In this document: positions 33,804-45,000 of the stretch, piece after piece
Layout of the letters: each line of letters begins with the position of its first letter
Numbering within the stretch: position 1 is the first letter of the stretch
NCBI GenBank assembly: GCA_963989385.1
Contig: OZ022505.1
Location: 61,631,737 to 61,695,736, forward strand
Source of the DNA: Ctena decussata
Lineage: Eukaryota; Mollusca; Bivalvia; Lucinida; Lucinidae
Length of the DNA: 64,000 bases
Direction of reading: 5' to 3'
Program-made: the position numbers and the translations under genes
The notes under the pieces: model-generated
Told to the model about the DNA's origin: nothing
Database searches by the model: none
The model's input: only the letters and a program-made list of their open reading frames with translations

Positions 33804-34496
33804 GTTCACAAAAAGTAGGGGATATTCAGGTATGAAAAATTGTAGCATCTACAACAAATGTGATTTCCATATGAAACGCTAAATATTGATAAGATAAATA
33901 TCTGTTAAGACACTTTTCATGAAAGTTTAGACGATATATCCTGTCACGTGATCTGCATACATTTTGTTTCATACAGGGGGTCAGGACTAAAATGTGGTAA
34001 ATTCGAACAAAAATTTATTCAAATTCTTCAACTAAGCTAACCATTTTATGCACTTTTAAGTTTTGTATGCTAAAAGATTTTTTTTCTTCTTCAAAACTCT
34101 CATTTTGGGAAGAAAACCAGAAAACAAAATTCGTACAGGTGCATCGAGTTACCGAAAAATTTGGACTTTTATGGCTTGCACTCATTATTTTGTTGAAAGA
34201 GTGTGTAAACACAATTTTCAGTTTGTTAAATGAAACATGACGAGTGTTTCTGTATAAATTTTGTAATCTGCAAACAATCTGTTTCCACACCAGATTCGTG
34301 TGAAATTTGGGTGTCGACCCCCTGTTTAAAACGAATGACACGCAGGTCACGTGACAGGATATACCATCCAAATTGTAATGCAAAACGTCTTATCGAATAT
34401 TTGTCTGATGGATACTTGCCGTTTCAGATGGATTTGGTATTTTTTCTAACTTATACGATTTTTAATAACTTAATATCCTCTACTTTTTGTGAACAG
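33804..34496. repeat. Inverted-repeat element, ~690 bp, eroded
   Basis: GTTCACAAAAAGTAGGGGAT at the left is mirrored by ATCCTCTACTTTTTGTGAAC at the right. Inner GATATATCCTGTCACGTGAT mirrors GTCACGTGACAGGATATACC. Spacing between pairs differs, so the arms have diverged. The spacer frame on the minus strand (34383-34015) has no known domain. Confidence 0.7.
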
Positions 34497-34659
34497 TATA
34501 TATACATGTAACATTTCATCGCCAAATAATCTTCGAGTTCTTACACTCGGCAAAATAAAACTAAAAATGGTTATCCCTACTGTTGTGAAACTAACTTGCT
34601 TTACCGATATGATCTAGTATGAAAAATCTAGAAAATGTTTGTAAAACACTATACATAGC

Positions 34660-35062
34660 CCAGTGGGTCTCTAACCCCACTGCCCCTACAACTATTAGGC
34701 TATGGGGAAACCTTTTCCTTCACCTTATACATAGCCCCAGCCATATGCTTTACTCTAAAACTGGTTCACCCCAAAATGTTTCAGTCGGAAAAGAAATATA
34801 ACTTTAACAAATATTCAAAAACTTTACTCAAAAGTTCATCATTAACGCTGAATCGAATACCAAATATAAACCGGTTAAGTCCCCTAATAAGTTCATTACT
34901 AGCCATTCCAAGGCGGAAGTTCTATTTTGGTTTTTCTTGGTTGTTTATGTGCTGTTAGTTGCTATGTCTGTTATTGAAATATTTTTTGAGATGTTCAGGT
35001 AGCCCGTTGACCACTTACATGGTAAATGGCTGTCCACATTGCTGCCGCTGGTGTTGTCTTGT
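34660..35062. repeat. Dispersed repeats incl. family K block
   Basis: 34660-34760 has CCCCACTGCCCCTACAACTA (compare 19640). 34860-35062 has ATAAACCGGTTAAGTCCCCT, ATTCCAAGGCGGAAGTTCT, TTGCTATGTCTGTTATTGAA and CATGGTAAATGGCTGTCCAC, repeated almost exactly at 36544-36747. Confidence 0.7.
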
Positions 35063-35504
35063 GTGGTCAGAATTATCCTGACTGAAGGCATTCTTCAGAT
35101 ACTTTGTTCATAGTTTGTAAGTGTCTAGAATGCTTAGGGCAGAAAAGACGAATAATTGTATCAAATATTTACGACGTCCAATAAAAGGTTTATCAGATAA
35201 TCTACTCTTTGTACCTCAGCTGTATGTCAGATAAAAAAATATCCAGGGTTTAACTATTCTCTGGATATTTTTGACCAGCTTTTTTTCTCTCTGTTTTTGA
35301 CGCTTAAGTTTGAGAAAGATGCAGAACCGTTACGGAAATGACACGCTTAATTCCATTGATCAAACAGCTAAAAATGTCTCCGTATGTTTACATTTTCAAC
35401 CAAATATTTACTGAATATACCCATGTTAATCAGGTAATTACCCGTGGTTTTTATTTTTTTTTTTTTTTATTTTTGTGTGTGTGTGTTTTTTGTTATATAT
35501 ATAA

Positions 35505-35870
35505 TTCAGAAGCATAACCCGAACAGGTATGGAATCTGATCCAAAGTTAATCAACGATTTGGGATTTAAAATTATATGTCACATGCCAAAATACATTTCT
35601 ACAGGCTTTTGTTCACAAAGCTGTTCCGAAATACAACTCCGAAGTCGAAAAACTAAAATATGCACGAACTTTGCTCAAGGAGCATAACTCGAACAGATAC
35701 ATACGAAATGTGATTGAAAGTTAATCAGCTTTTTATACAATAGCTACATTTCTACAGACAGTTTGTTCACAAAGCTGTTCCGAAATACAATGCCGAAGTC
35801 GAATTAGGTGCTTACTAAAATGCTTTTGAAAAAAGTTTACCAGAGGGCATGATTCAGTAAGTCTAAAAAG
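35505..35870. repeat. Tandem repeat, two units of ~155-169 bp
   Basis: AGCATAACCCGAACAGGT (35511) and AGCATAACTCGAACAGAT (35680) head two units that also share GTTCACAAAGCTGTTCCGAA and TACAAYKCCGAAGTCGAA. Preceded by poly-T and GT runs (35450-35490), as expected for the microsatellite of a HINE-type array, but no terminal hairpin was found. Confidence 0.6.
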
Positions 35871-36155
35871 GGGAATAATGATACTGACTGAAAAATTAAC
35901 AAGTCATTCTTATTGTGATCCCAAACAGTACTCCAAATATTACGAGCAAAGCTCAAGAGGTTCTTCAGATATCATGGTCAATCGTAAATGGGGTTCCGGG
36001 ACATCTTGGGTCGGACCCACTGTGGTTTAACTGGTAGGATATTTCAGTGTTGCTATTTTTGTGAGTCCTCGTGTTTGTTTCATCTTAGTTTGAATTTTAA
36101 TTTCTGTGTTTCTGAGATATTACACTTATGAGTTAGGAATCTTCCACGCAAACCG

Positions 36156-36345
36156 AGCAACTAAGTGTCTGATGAACTAAAGCAGGACCAAGGGTTCGCC
36201 CGCAACCGGTTAAGCCCCCCCCCCCCCCCCCCCACCCCACCCCAAGTAATTTCATTGCTGACCGTCCCAAGGCGGCACTTCTGGTTTGGTTCTTCTTGTT
36301 CTTTTATGTGTTGTTTATCGCTTTGACTGTTTTGATAAAAGGTTT
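36156..36345. repeat. Family K repeat with poly-C tract
   Basis: GAGCAACTAAGTGTCTGATG, AACCGGTTAAGC, a C-run (about 36216-36232), then TTTCATTGCTGACCGTCCCA and AGGCGGCACTTCTGG. Same order as 36493-36750. Confidence 0.65.
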
Positions 36346-36492
36346 GTTATATTAAGGCTAGCCCTGACATTGAAATAAATGAAAATAGGTAAAAATAGTT
36401 GTTTAATGTTTTACGTATAATTTGTTCTTATTGTCAGGGTCGGTGCTTTTTGAAAGACTGTGTTGCGTGGGTGGTGGTTGTTTTTGTTGGGT

Positions 36493-36750
36493 TGAACAAC
36501 TAAGTATCTGATGAACCAATGCAGAACAAAGGGCGAGGGTTGATCGACCATAAACCGGTTAAGTCCCTTAGTAATTTCATTACTAGCCATTCCAAGGCGG
36601 AAGTTCTGTTTTGGTTTTTTCTTGGTTGTTTATGTGCTGTTAGTTGCTATGTCTGTTATTGAAATATTTTTTCAGATGTTCACGTAGCCCGTTGACCACT
36701 TACATGGTAAATGGCTGTTCACATAGCTGCCGCTGGTGTTGTCTTTGGTG
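36493..36750. repeat. Family K repeat, near-identical to 34860-35062
   Basis: GAACAACTAAGTATCTGATG, AAGGGCGAGGGTTGATCG, ATAAACCGGTTAAGTCCCTT, then the long block shared with 34860-35062 up to GCCGCTGGTGTTGTCTT. Confidence 0.7.
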
Positions 36751-36849
36751 GTGACTAATTTTGTGTTGTCTCTTTCCCACATGGTGTCTTGGGTTGAATC
36801 TGGGACTGAATTATGTCAGTTCCTGGGAATTTTCCTCCTTACTTTTTCA

Positions 36850-36955
36850 ATGCACACAGCCTTTCATTATCACTCACCCATCGTCCTGATATCAAATACT
36901 GTTGAAAAGGACATAAAATCACAAGTCATCCATCCATCCAACAGATATCATGTTC
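36850..36955 (+). mobile_element. SINE S1, 3' half only
   Basis: GCACACAGCCTTTCATTATC, TCGTCCTGATAT, AAATACTGTTGAAAAGGACA and the tail CACAAGTCATCCATCCATCC. The tRNA-like head is missing, consistent with 5' truncation. Confidence 0.7.
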
Positions 36956-37796
36956 ACAAGGATAGTTGTCTCTAAAGTAACCAAGTCTGAAACAGGGCAT
37001 CTAAATCCGCAATAACAAGCCCGTCGGCTTGCCTGTTTATTCCATACAAACATTTCGAAATCCTATTACTCAAACCATAGCATCTGTAGCGCAACCCACG
37101 GACGGGCAGACGCACGGAAAATTGAACCATGCCTGCTCAGCTTCTTCGAAGTTGTAGGCACAAAATTGATTCACGCATAAAGGTTTTCCATAGTCCTTTG
37201 GGCTGTCTCAGAACAGCCTTCATATCCATACAGTCTGACCAGAGCATTATCTACCTGCTTTAAGATTCGATTCCGAGGCTCTATAAATAATTAACGCAAA
37301 CACAGGAGCTCGTGTGTGGTGTAAGATTTGGGATGGGAGCGTTCGGGAGGCAAGGAAGGGAGGAAAACACAACAAGAGATTGCATAAAAAAAACGCAATA
37401 TGCATCTGTCCTGAGACATTTTGGCACATTTTCTCACTTCGCGCTGTTTTATCGTTTTGGACAAAACACACTTGTTAATTTGCTACTTAACAGCATGCCA
37501 CAAAAATGAGTGTAAACTTAAAAGGTTTCCCAGAGAAGAAAACCCTCAAATAGTCATTGTTTGTTATACACGAAAATGCTCAACCTAACCTTAAAATTGT
37601 AAACCACTTTGTTGAAATTTGAATGAATTTGTTTGAACAACAAGCTATTAGGGATTAGCACAGAATAATAAACAATCGAAAGATAAAATGTTGAAAAGAT
37701 GATTAAAATGATGGGTATTAAAGATCGAAATGGATTCATTTACATACCTTTGCAGCAATGTACTGAAACGGCCAGCTTCCTGTTTTACGAAACGTA
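36956..37796. other. Unannotated spacer
   Basis: No gene or repeat recognised. Confidence 0.45.
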
Positions 37797-37955
37797 AGAA
37801 AGAAAGAAAGAAAGAAAGAAAGAAAAAAAGGACAGAACGAAAGAAAAAGGACTGACTGTTGCTAAATTATAGTTACTTTATTGAAAAAATAATGCATTAC
37901 AAGATGAAATGTCATTCGCCAAAAGAAAGAAAGAAAGAAAGAAAGAAGAAACAAA
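37797..37955. repeat. GAAA / AAAG microsatellites
   Basis: (AAGA)n at about 37797-37835 and (AAAG)n at about 37921-37950, with a short non-repeat segment between them. Confidence 0.85.
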
Positions 37956-38072
37956 ATGCAATAAAAGTATTCGTCATCCTCAGAGCATCTGTTTTTAAGC
38001 ATGGTATGAATGAAGCGTTTATAAGAGTGAGAAACAGGGTGATAGAGAAAGAGAAAGTATTATTGAGATCAC

Positions 38073-38401
38073 AGGGTATAATCGATTCCGCCAATTTTCG
38101 CTTCCTGCAGAGACTGTACATCATATTTGGCTTCCGCCGAGACTGTCCGCGAAATCTTGCTTCCTGCCGAGACCACTGTCCTCGAAAAATGGCTTCCTGC
38201 CGAGACTGTCCGCGTGATTCTGCTTCCTGCCGAGAGCCTCGGCAGGAAGCAGAATCACGCGGACAGTCTCTGCAGGAAGCCATATATCATGTACAGATGT
38301 CTCGGCAGGAAGCAAGAGTTCGCGGACAGTCTCGGCGGAAGCCAAATATGTTGTACAGTCTCTGCAGGAAGCGAAAATTGGCGGAATCGATTATACCCTG
38401 T
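38073..38401. repeat. Foldback element: 165-bp palindrome arms built of ~35-bp repeats
   Basis: CACAGGGTATAATCGATTCC at the left is mirrored by GGAATCGATTATACCCTGTG at the right; the centre is GAGAGCCTCGGC at about 38235. Each arm repeats GCTTCCTGCCGAGACTGTCC with variable spacers. The short frames read across it on both strands are products of the palindrome, not genes. Confidence 0.85.
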
Positions 38402-38507
38402 GGAGATATGCACTGAAAAAAATAACCATCAGGAACTACTACCAGGGCCATCACAAAAGACCATGAATTGAATAAATCAATACAAATGCAAACAAATAGA
38501 TAAACAG

Positions 38508-40583
38508 AAAAAAGGGGAATTTCGGAAACAAGCGAATGTTACTCCTATACATAAAAAGGGTAGTAAATCAGATGTAGAAAATTATAGGCCCATATCTTTG
38601 CTCAGTTCTGTGGGAAAAACATTTGAAAGAGTTTTACATAAACATATGCATAACTATCTACTTGAGAATCAACTAATTACCCCCTTCCAGTCCGGCTTCA
38701 CAAAGGGAGACTCGGCAATTTACCAATTAGTAGATCTGTGTAATACCTTTGGCCGGGCCCTGGACGAAGGCAAGGAAGTGCGTGTAGTTTTCTGTGATAT
38801 AAGCAAAGCCTTCGACAGGGTCTGGCATAGGGGTCTTATTGCTAAACTGCGCCACTACGGCATTAGTGGCCCACTGCTAAAATGGTTTGAGAGCTATTTG
38901 TCACAAAGATTCCAGAGGGTGGTTATCCAAGGGGGTACTTCTGAATGGGTAGAAATCAAAGCCGGAGTTCCCCAGGGTTCTATCCTTGGTCCTTTACTAT
39001 TTATTTTGTACATCAATGACATAGTAAACGATTTACAATGTGGAATTCGCTTATTCGCCGACGATACAAGTCTGTACATTATTGTGGACACTCCAAACAA
39101 TGCGGCTCGCTTAATGAACGCTGATCTTGAAAAGATCACAAATTGGTCAAACAAATGGCTGGTCACTTTTAACCCGACCAAAACGGAGTCACTCTTACTT
39201 ACAAGGAAAACAAACAAAAATGACCACCCAAACTTCTGCCTCAATGAAGTATCCATAAATGAAGTAAACACACGCAAACATCTTGGTGTATATCTATCCC
39301 AAAAACTAGACTGGCAAAAGCATATTGAATATATAACAGACAAAGCAGCCACGCGTTTAAATCTCCTTAGAAATTTAAAATTTACTCTTGACAGAAACTC
39401 GCTTCAGAAAATTTATTTTACTTTTATACGTTCCATACTCGAATACGCTGAGTTAGTATGGGATAACTGTACCCAACAGCAAAGTGATGACTTAGAAAAA
39501 ATACAATTAGAGGCCGCCAGAATTGTCACAGGAACAACCAAACTAATCTCAATAAATACATTATATAAAGAAGTAGGGTGGTTGAAACTGTCTGAACGGC
39601 GAAACCTTCACAAACTTTATCTATTCTTTAAAATGCAAAATGGACAAACCCCACTTTACTTAACCAATATCCTCCCGCCTCGTACAGGTGATGTATCCTC
39701 TTATGCTCTGCGCAATGTTGATAATTACCAACAAGTCACTACACGTACACAAACCTATGCTAATTCCTTCCTTCCATCAACAATTTCAGCATGGAACTCT
39801 CTGCCATCTTCAGCTAAGACCGCCGATTCCTTTAACTCATTTAAGCGCTTAATTGAACTTGAAACTCCAAAAATACCTGCTTATTACAATACAGGAAGTA
39901 GACAACTCCAGATTCTCCACACTCCACTAAGAACAGAATGTAGTTCTCTGAATGAGCATTTATTTTCGAGAAACCTGGTGCCCTCCCCACACTGTACGTG
40001 TGGTATGACTGAAACCAACAGTCACTATCTTCTTACTTGTCCAAATTGCCACTTAGTGCGTACGGACATGATAACGATAGTCCGACAGATTGTACCCGCA
40101 AACACACCCATTACGTCCGACATCCTTCTCTTTGGCATAAATGGAGTATGTAATGATCGGAATGCTGAAATCTTTAAAGCAGTACATAAATATCTAGAAA
40201 AAACAAGAAGATTTAGAGCCTAGACGTTTCAACATGATATCGCCGAGTAATGCAAATGCAAATTTATGAACACTGCCTACCTCAAGGAGTTTATCTATCT
40301 CAATAATGACTTAACCTGAATTCGTATGAAAGTTCGGACTTTGTCCATGATGAGATCCTTCTCTCTCTCTCTCTCAGTTTAATTAGAACCATACTTAAAT
40401 TACACGTACTGTTAGTCAAGCTTATTTCTTGAATTGCCATTCACTATTGCTATTTATTGTACAGGAGATGATTGTATAAGTGGTTATCGCTTGTTATCAG
40501 ATCCTGTTTTCCAGTATATTTATTGTTTGTGCTATGTGTGTAAATGAGTTGAAATAAATATTGTTTAAACCAAAAAAGGGGAA
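38508..40583 (+). mobile_element. 5'-truncated non-LTR retrotransposon with 12-bp target duplication
   Basis: AAAAAAGGGGAA occurs at 38508-38519 and 40572-40583, bracketing the RT frame and its 3' UTR. The 5' junction falls inside the coding region, so the endonuclease and ORF1 are missing, the usual outcome of incomplete reverse transcription. The 3' UTR (40224-40571) contains a CT run and ends ATAAATATTGTTTAAACC. It cannot mobilise itself. Confidence 0.8.
38520..40223 (+). CDS. Reverse transcriptase and C-terminal region of a CR1/Jockey-group LINE ORF2 (N-truncated)
   Basis: The open frame begins at the truncation point (TTTCGG...), reads ANVTPIHKKG and NYRPISLLSS before the first TTG at 38598, and runs without stop to TAG at 40221-40223. 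RT motifs in order, numbered from 38598: FCDISKAFDRVWH (65-77, first catalytic Asp), KAGVPQGSILGPL (121-133), RLFADDTSLY (151-160, catalytic Asp pair). The C-terminal third has a Cys/His cluster CTCGMTETNSHYLLTC, typical of LINE ORF2 tails in marine invertebrates. The apurinic-type endonuclease is absent. An intact frame suggests recent insertion. The clade is not certain without a tree. Confidence 0.88.
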   Translation, partial: FRKQANVTPIHKKGSKSDVENYRPISLLSSVGKTFERVLHKHMHNYLLENQLITPFQSGFTKGDSAIYQLVDLCNTFGRALDEGKEVRVVFCDISKAFDRVWHRGLIAKLRHYGISGPLLKWFESYLSQRFQRVVIQGGTSEWVEIKAGVPQGSILGPLLFILYINDIVNDLQCGIRLFADDTSLYIIVDTPNNAARLMNADLEKITNWSNKWLVTFNPTKTESLLLTRKTNKNDHPNFCLNEVSINEVNTRKHLGVYLSQKLDWQKHIEYITDKAATRLNLLRNLKFTLDRNSLQKIYFTFIRSILEYAELVWDNCTQQQSDDLEKIQLEAARIVTGTTKLISINTLYKEVGWLKLSERRNLHKLYLFFKMQNGQTPLYLTNILPPRTGDVSSYALRNVDNYQQVTTRTQTYANSFLPSTISAWNSLPSSAKTADSFNSFKRLIELETPKIPAYYNTGSRQLQILHTPLRTECSSLNEHLFSRNLVPSPHCTCGMTETNSHYLLTCPNCHLVRTDMITIVRQIVPANTPITSDILLFGINGVCNDRNAEIFKAVHKYLEKTRRFRA

Positions 40584-41696
40584 AAAAGAAAAACGTGGTT
40601 CATTTCGCTAATATAGAGGCTGTGGACGCCAGGTACTGCCAGATATTGATTTATTCCCCGGAACCTCCTGGATGCATTGAACCAAGCAACTAATATCATA
40701 CCATGCGCATGTCCAAAAACCTTAATCCTCTCTCTACAATGTTTTGATAGAGACCATTTGTTAGGGAAATTCTGTTAAATTCTTCGCCGAGTAGAAGAAA
40801 GCGCAGGCTCTGAGCTTTGGTTTGATAATGGTATTGACGGATTCGTGGAGATAAAGTTTACAAAGTTGTGTCTAGAGTCTGATAAAGTTAAAAACTAATG
40901 CCTGATAGATTATGAACCATTTTTCAATTAATGTACTTTGACCCTACAACCACTGTATTTGCATTCTACTGCGTTTAAAAAATAGAACTCAGTGAGAATA
41001 CTATTTATCATGCTAGTGGCATTAAGTCGATTTTTATCAAGAAATGTTGCTTATAATCAGCAGTTTTCTGGAAATTCTGTTTACTTAATCTGTTCGAACA
41101 GCAGCTCCTGTCGAAAATTAGATTACTCGCGGACTACTTGCTGAGGCAGAGGGTTAATCAATGCTGTAGCTGTCTGTCGCTGGCTTTGATAAATATTTGC
41201 TGATCAGAAAATAGAATATTTACGTTCGATTCACAATGAACTTCATTCTAAATAGTTGATTACTTATGATGGTGTGCAGTTACATGTAAAAAATCTGTGC
41301 ATCCGTCAGCACTTGAACTGTTCATATGCACACGTACCAGTTTTACCATTTCGAATACCTCATGTAAATAATACAGCAGTGCACGGGGTGTAAAGAAAGT
41401 TCTCTAATCATTACTTTAGAAAGGTAACATAATACTGACTGAGAAGTATAGGATATTCCTTGGAAACAAAAATTAATATACTACAAGTGTGGTTTCTTTT
41501 CATACTTGTTATGTGCACCCTTGACCAAGAAAAGAGCTACATTGTGCTTTTTTTTACGTTGTTCAAAATTAATTCATCATCATCTCTTATGTCCGCAGCA
41601 ACAAACTTAAAGCATTTAATAAACAGCTAGCTGCACTGACAAATTCCATTGTAAACAGTCCCTTTCAACTGTCCGACATACAAGTGAACAGAAATT
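40584..41696. other. Unannotated spacer
   Basis: No gene or repeat recognised. Confidence 0.45.
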
Positions 41697-41908
41697 AAGT
41701 AGGGTAGTGTCGGGTAACTTCGGACAGCGGGTTAATTCGGACATACCATTGCAAACAGTGAAAATCCAGATGAGATGGCTCATAATGAGCCGTCTGATCA
41801 GGATGTTCACTGTTTCCCCAGTTACTTTTATTTTAATTCCAATTAACTGACATATAAAAGAAACAATTCCGAATTTACCCGCTGTCCGAATTTACCCGAC
41901 TTTACCCA
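41697..41908. repeat. Dispersed repeat family B, copy 2
   Basis: GTCGGGTAACTTCGGACAGC, AATTCGGACATACCATTGCA and the core AGTGAAAATCCAGATGAG...CTCATAATGAGCCGTCTGAT; ends TGTCCGAATTTACCCGAC. Opposite orientation to 1058-1245. The ends GGGTAA-TTCGGAC and GTCCGAATTTACCC form terminal inverted repeats. Confidence 0.7.
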
Positions 41909-42025
41909 AATGTCTCCGAACCCTCTTTTTATCTCTGTATTGCTCCTGAAAATAATATAGCGCACACATGAACGACAACATTTTGGCAAAATTAAAGCCC
42001 CTTTGATTTATTCTTTTTTATATTT

Positions 42026-45000
42026 ATACCCCCCGCAAACTTGTTTGAGGGGGGTATACTGTTTTCACGTTGTCCGTCCGTCTGTCCGTCCGTCCGTTCG
42101 TCCGTCCGCAACATTTTCTCCGATTTGTTTCAATTTTGTCCATGGATGCAGCATGTGAAAAGGGTTGATACGTATCTTTCAGTTTTCCCCGGAAGTGTTT
42201 TCCTGCTGAGTTATTAAGTATGTGAACACATATTGGTATGGAGATGTGCATTAAGGTTTCCATTTTGAAACCTGACCCCTATTTCCTGAGTTATGCCCCT
42301 TTTTGATATTTTTGGCCCTAATTTTGGGGGTTTTTAGTCGTTTTTGCTTGCGGAGAGCGAGACATAGTTGTTACAATGTCAGTTCGGTGTATGTCCGTGG
42401 GTGGGTGGGTGCGTGCGTGCGTGCGTGCATCCGTCCGGATTTGTCCGGGCCATAACTTCTACATTTATGGATGGATTTCAAAATAATTTGGCACAATTGT
42501 TCTCCTTGATGAGTAGAAGTGCCTTTTGAAACATTTGTTCAGGTAGGTCCAAGGTCAAGGTCACACTTGAAGGTCAAATGATAAAATGGCCATAAATTGA
42601 GCTTGTCCGAGCCATAACTTCTACATTTATGGATGGATTTCAAAATAATTTGGCACAATTGTTTTCCTTGATGAGTAGAAGTGTCTTTTGAAACATTTGG
42701 TCAGGTAGGTCCAAGGTCAAGGTCACACTTGAAGGTCAAATGATAAAATGGCCATAAATTGAGCTTGTCCGAGCCATAACTTCTACATTTATGGATGGAT
42801 TTCAAAATAAAGTGGCACAATTGTTCTCCTTGATCAATAGAAGTGCCATTTGAAACATTTGTTCAGGTAGGTCCAAGGTCAAGGTCACATTTGAAGGTCA
42901 AATTATAAAATGGCCATAAATTGAGCTTGTCCGAGCCATTACTTCTACATTTACTGATGGATTTCAAAATAATTTGGCACAATTGTTCTCCTTGATTAAT
43001 AAAAGTGCCATTTGGAAAATTTATTCAGGTAGGTCCAAGGTCAAGGTCACACTTGAAGGTCAAAAGATAAAATGGCCATAATTTGAGCTTGTCTGAGCCA
43101 TAACTTCAACATTTACAAATGGATTTCAAAATAATTTAATACAATTGTTCTCCTTGATAAGAAGAAGTGCAATTTGGAACATTTGTTCTAGTAGGTCCAA
43201 AGTCAAGGTCACACTTGAAGGTCAAATGATTAAATGGTCATAAATTGAGCTTGTCCGAGCCATTACTTCTACATTTACGGATGGATTTAAAAAATAATTT
43301 GGCACAATTGTTCTTCTTGATGACTGGAAGTATCAAGTGATATATGTGTTTGGGTAGGTCCAAGGTCAAGGTCACACTTGAAGGTCAGATATTGTAACTG
43401 TCATAAATTGAGCTTGCCTGGGTCATCACTTCTACTTATTTTCCTTTGTGAAAATTTGGAGAAAAAAAAAGAAATTCTGGCTAAGCATGATGTTTTTTGG
43501 CTTCTTTCTAGAGTGAAGCAGTTACTTAGTCTTGACATACTTATAGGTCACTAAAGCAAACAGCGGGCTCGACCAGTTGTCCCTGGACAACCTTCTAGTA
43601 TTCAAATTTGGTTCATAGATGCATCATAAGAAAATAGTTGACACATATTTTCCAGTTTTTCCCGTAAGTGTTTTCCTGCAGAGTTATGCCCCTTTATATT
43701 TTTCATAAAAATAGTTTGTTATCGCAACTCCTCATAGACCGCTCGACAGATTTTCTTGAAATTAAGTATGTGAACACATATTGGTATGAAGATGTGCATT
43801 AAGGTTTCCATTTTGAAATCTGACCCCTATTTCCTGAGTTATGCCCCTTTTTGATATTTTTGGTCCTAATTTTGGGGTTTTTTAGTCGTTTTTGCTTTGA
43901 TTTTATTCAAATTCGGTTTGTAGATGCATCATAAGAAAATAGTTGACACGTATTTTCCAGTTTTTCCCGTAGTGTTTTCCTGCAGAGTTATGCCCCTTTA
44001 TATTTTTCGTAAAAATAGTTTGTTATCGCAACTCCTCATAGACCGCTTGACAGATTTTCTTGAAATTAAGTATGTGAACACATATTGGTATGAAGATGTG
44101 CATTATGGTGTCCATTTTGAAATCTGACCCCAATGTCTTGAGTGATGCCCCTTTTTGATATTTTTGGTCCTAATTTTTGGGTTTTTTAGTCGTTTTTACT
44201 TTGATTTTATTCAAATTTGGTTTATTGATGCATCATAAGAAACTAGTTGACAGGTGTTTTCCAGTTTTTCCCGGAAGTGTTTTCCTGCTGAGTTATGCCC
44301 CTTTATATTTTTCGTAAAAAAAGTTTGTTTTTGCAACTCCTCATAGACCGCTTGACCGATTTTCTTGAATTTAAGTATGTGAACACATATTGGTATGAAG
44401 ATGTGCATTAAGGTTTCCACTTTGAAATCTGACCCCTCTTGCTTGAGTTATGCCCCTTTTTGATTTTTGGTCCTAATTTTTTTAGTTTTTTAGTCATTTT
44501 TGCTTTGATTTTATACAAATTTGGTTCATAGATGTATCATAAGAAAAAAAGTTGTCATGTGTTTTCCATTTGTTCCCGCAAAAGTCATCCTGCTGAGTCA
44601 TGCCCCTTTATATTTTTCGTAAAAAAAGTTTTGTTATCGCAACTCCTCCTAGACGGCTTGAACGATTTTCTTGAAATTAAGTATGTGAACACATATTGGT
44701 ATGAAGATGTGCATTAAGGTTTCCACTTTGAAATCTGACCCCGTCTTTCTTGAGTAACACCCCTTTTTGATATTTTTATCTAATTTTTTTGTTGGGGTGG
44801 GTAGGGGCGGGATTTAGTCATTTTTGCTTTGATTGTATTCAAATTTGGTTCAAAAAAAAATTGACACGTGTTTTCCATTTTTTCCCAGAAGTGTTTGCCT
44901 GCTGAGTTATTCCCCTTTGTAATTTTTGTAATAAAAGTTTGTTATCGCTACTCCTTCTAGACTGCTTGACTGATTTTCTTGATTTTTACTACAGGGTTTT

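Noticed and set aside
34015..34383. 122-codon minus frame
   Set aside because: Lies in the spacer and arm of the 33804-34496 inverted-repeat element and shows no domain.
37912..38471. Several frames of 74-185 codons rich in Cys/Arg/Glu on both strands
   Set aside because: They arise from the palindromic repeat at 38073-38401; mirrored copies of the same peptide on both strands show no selection.
38894..39352. 152-codon minus-strand frame
   Set aside because: Antisense shadow of the reverse-transcriptase frame.
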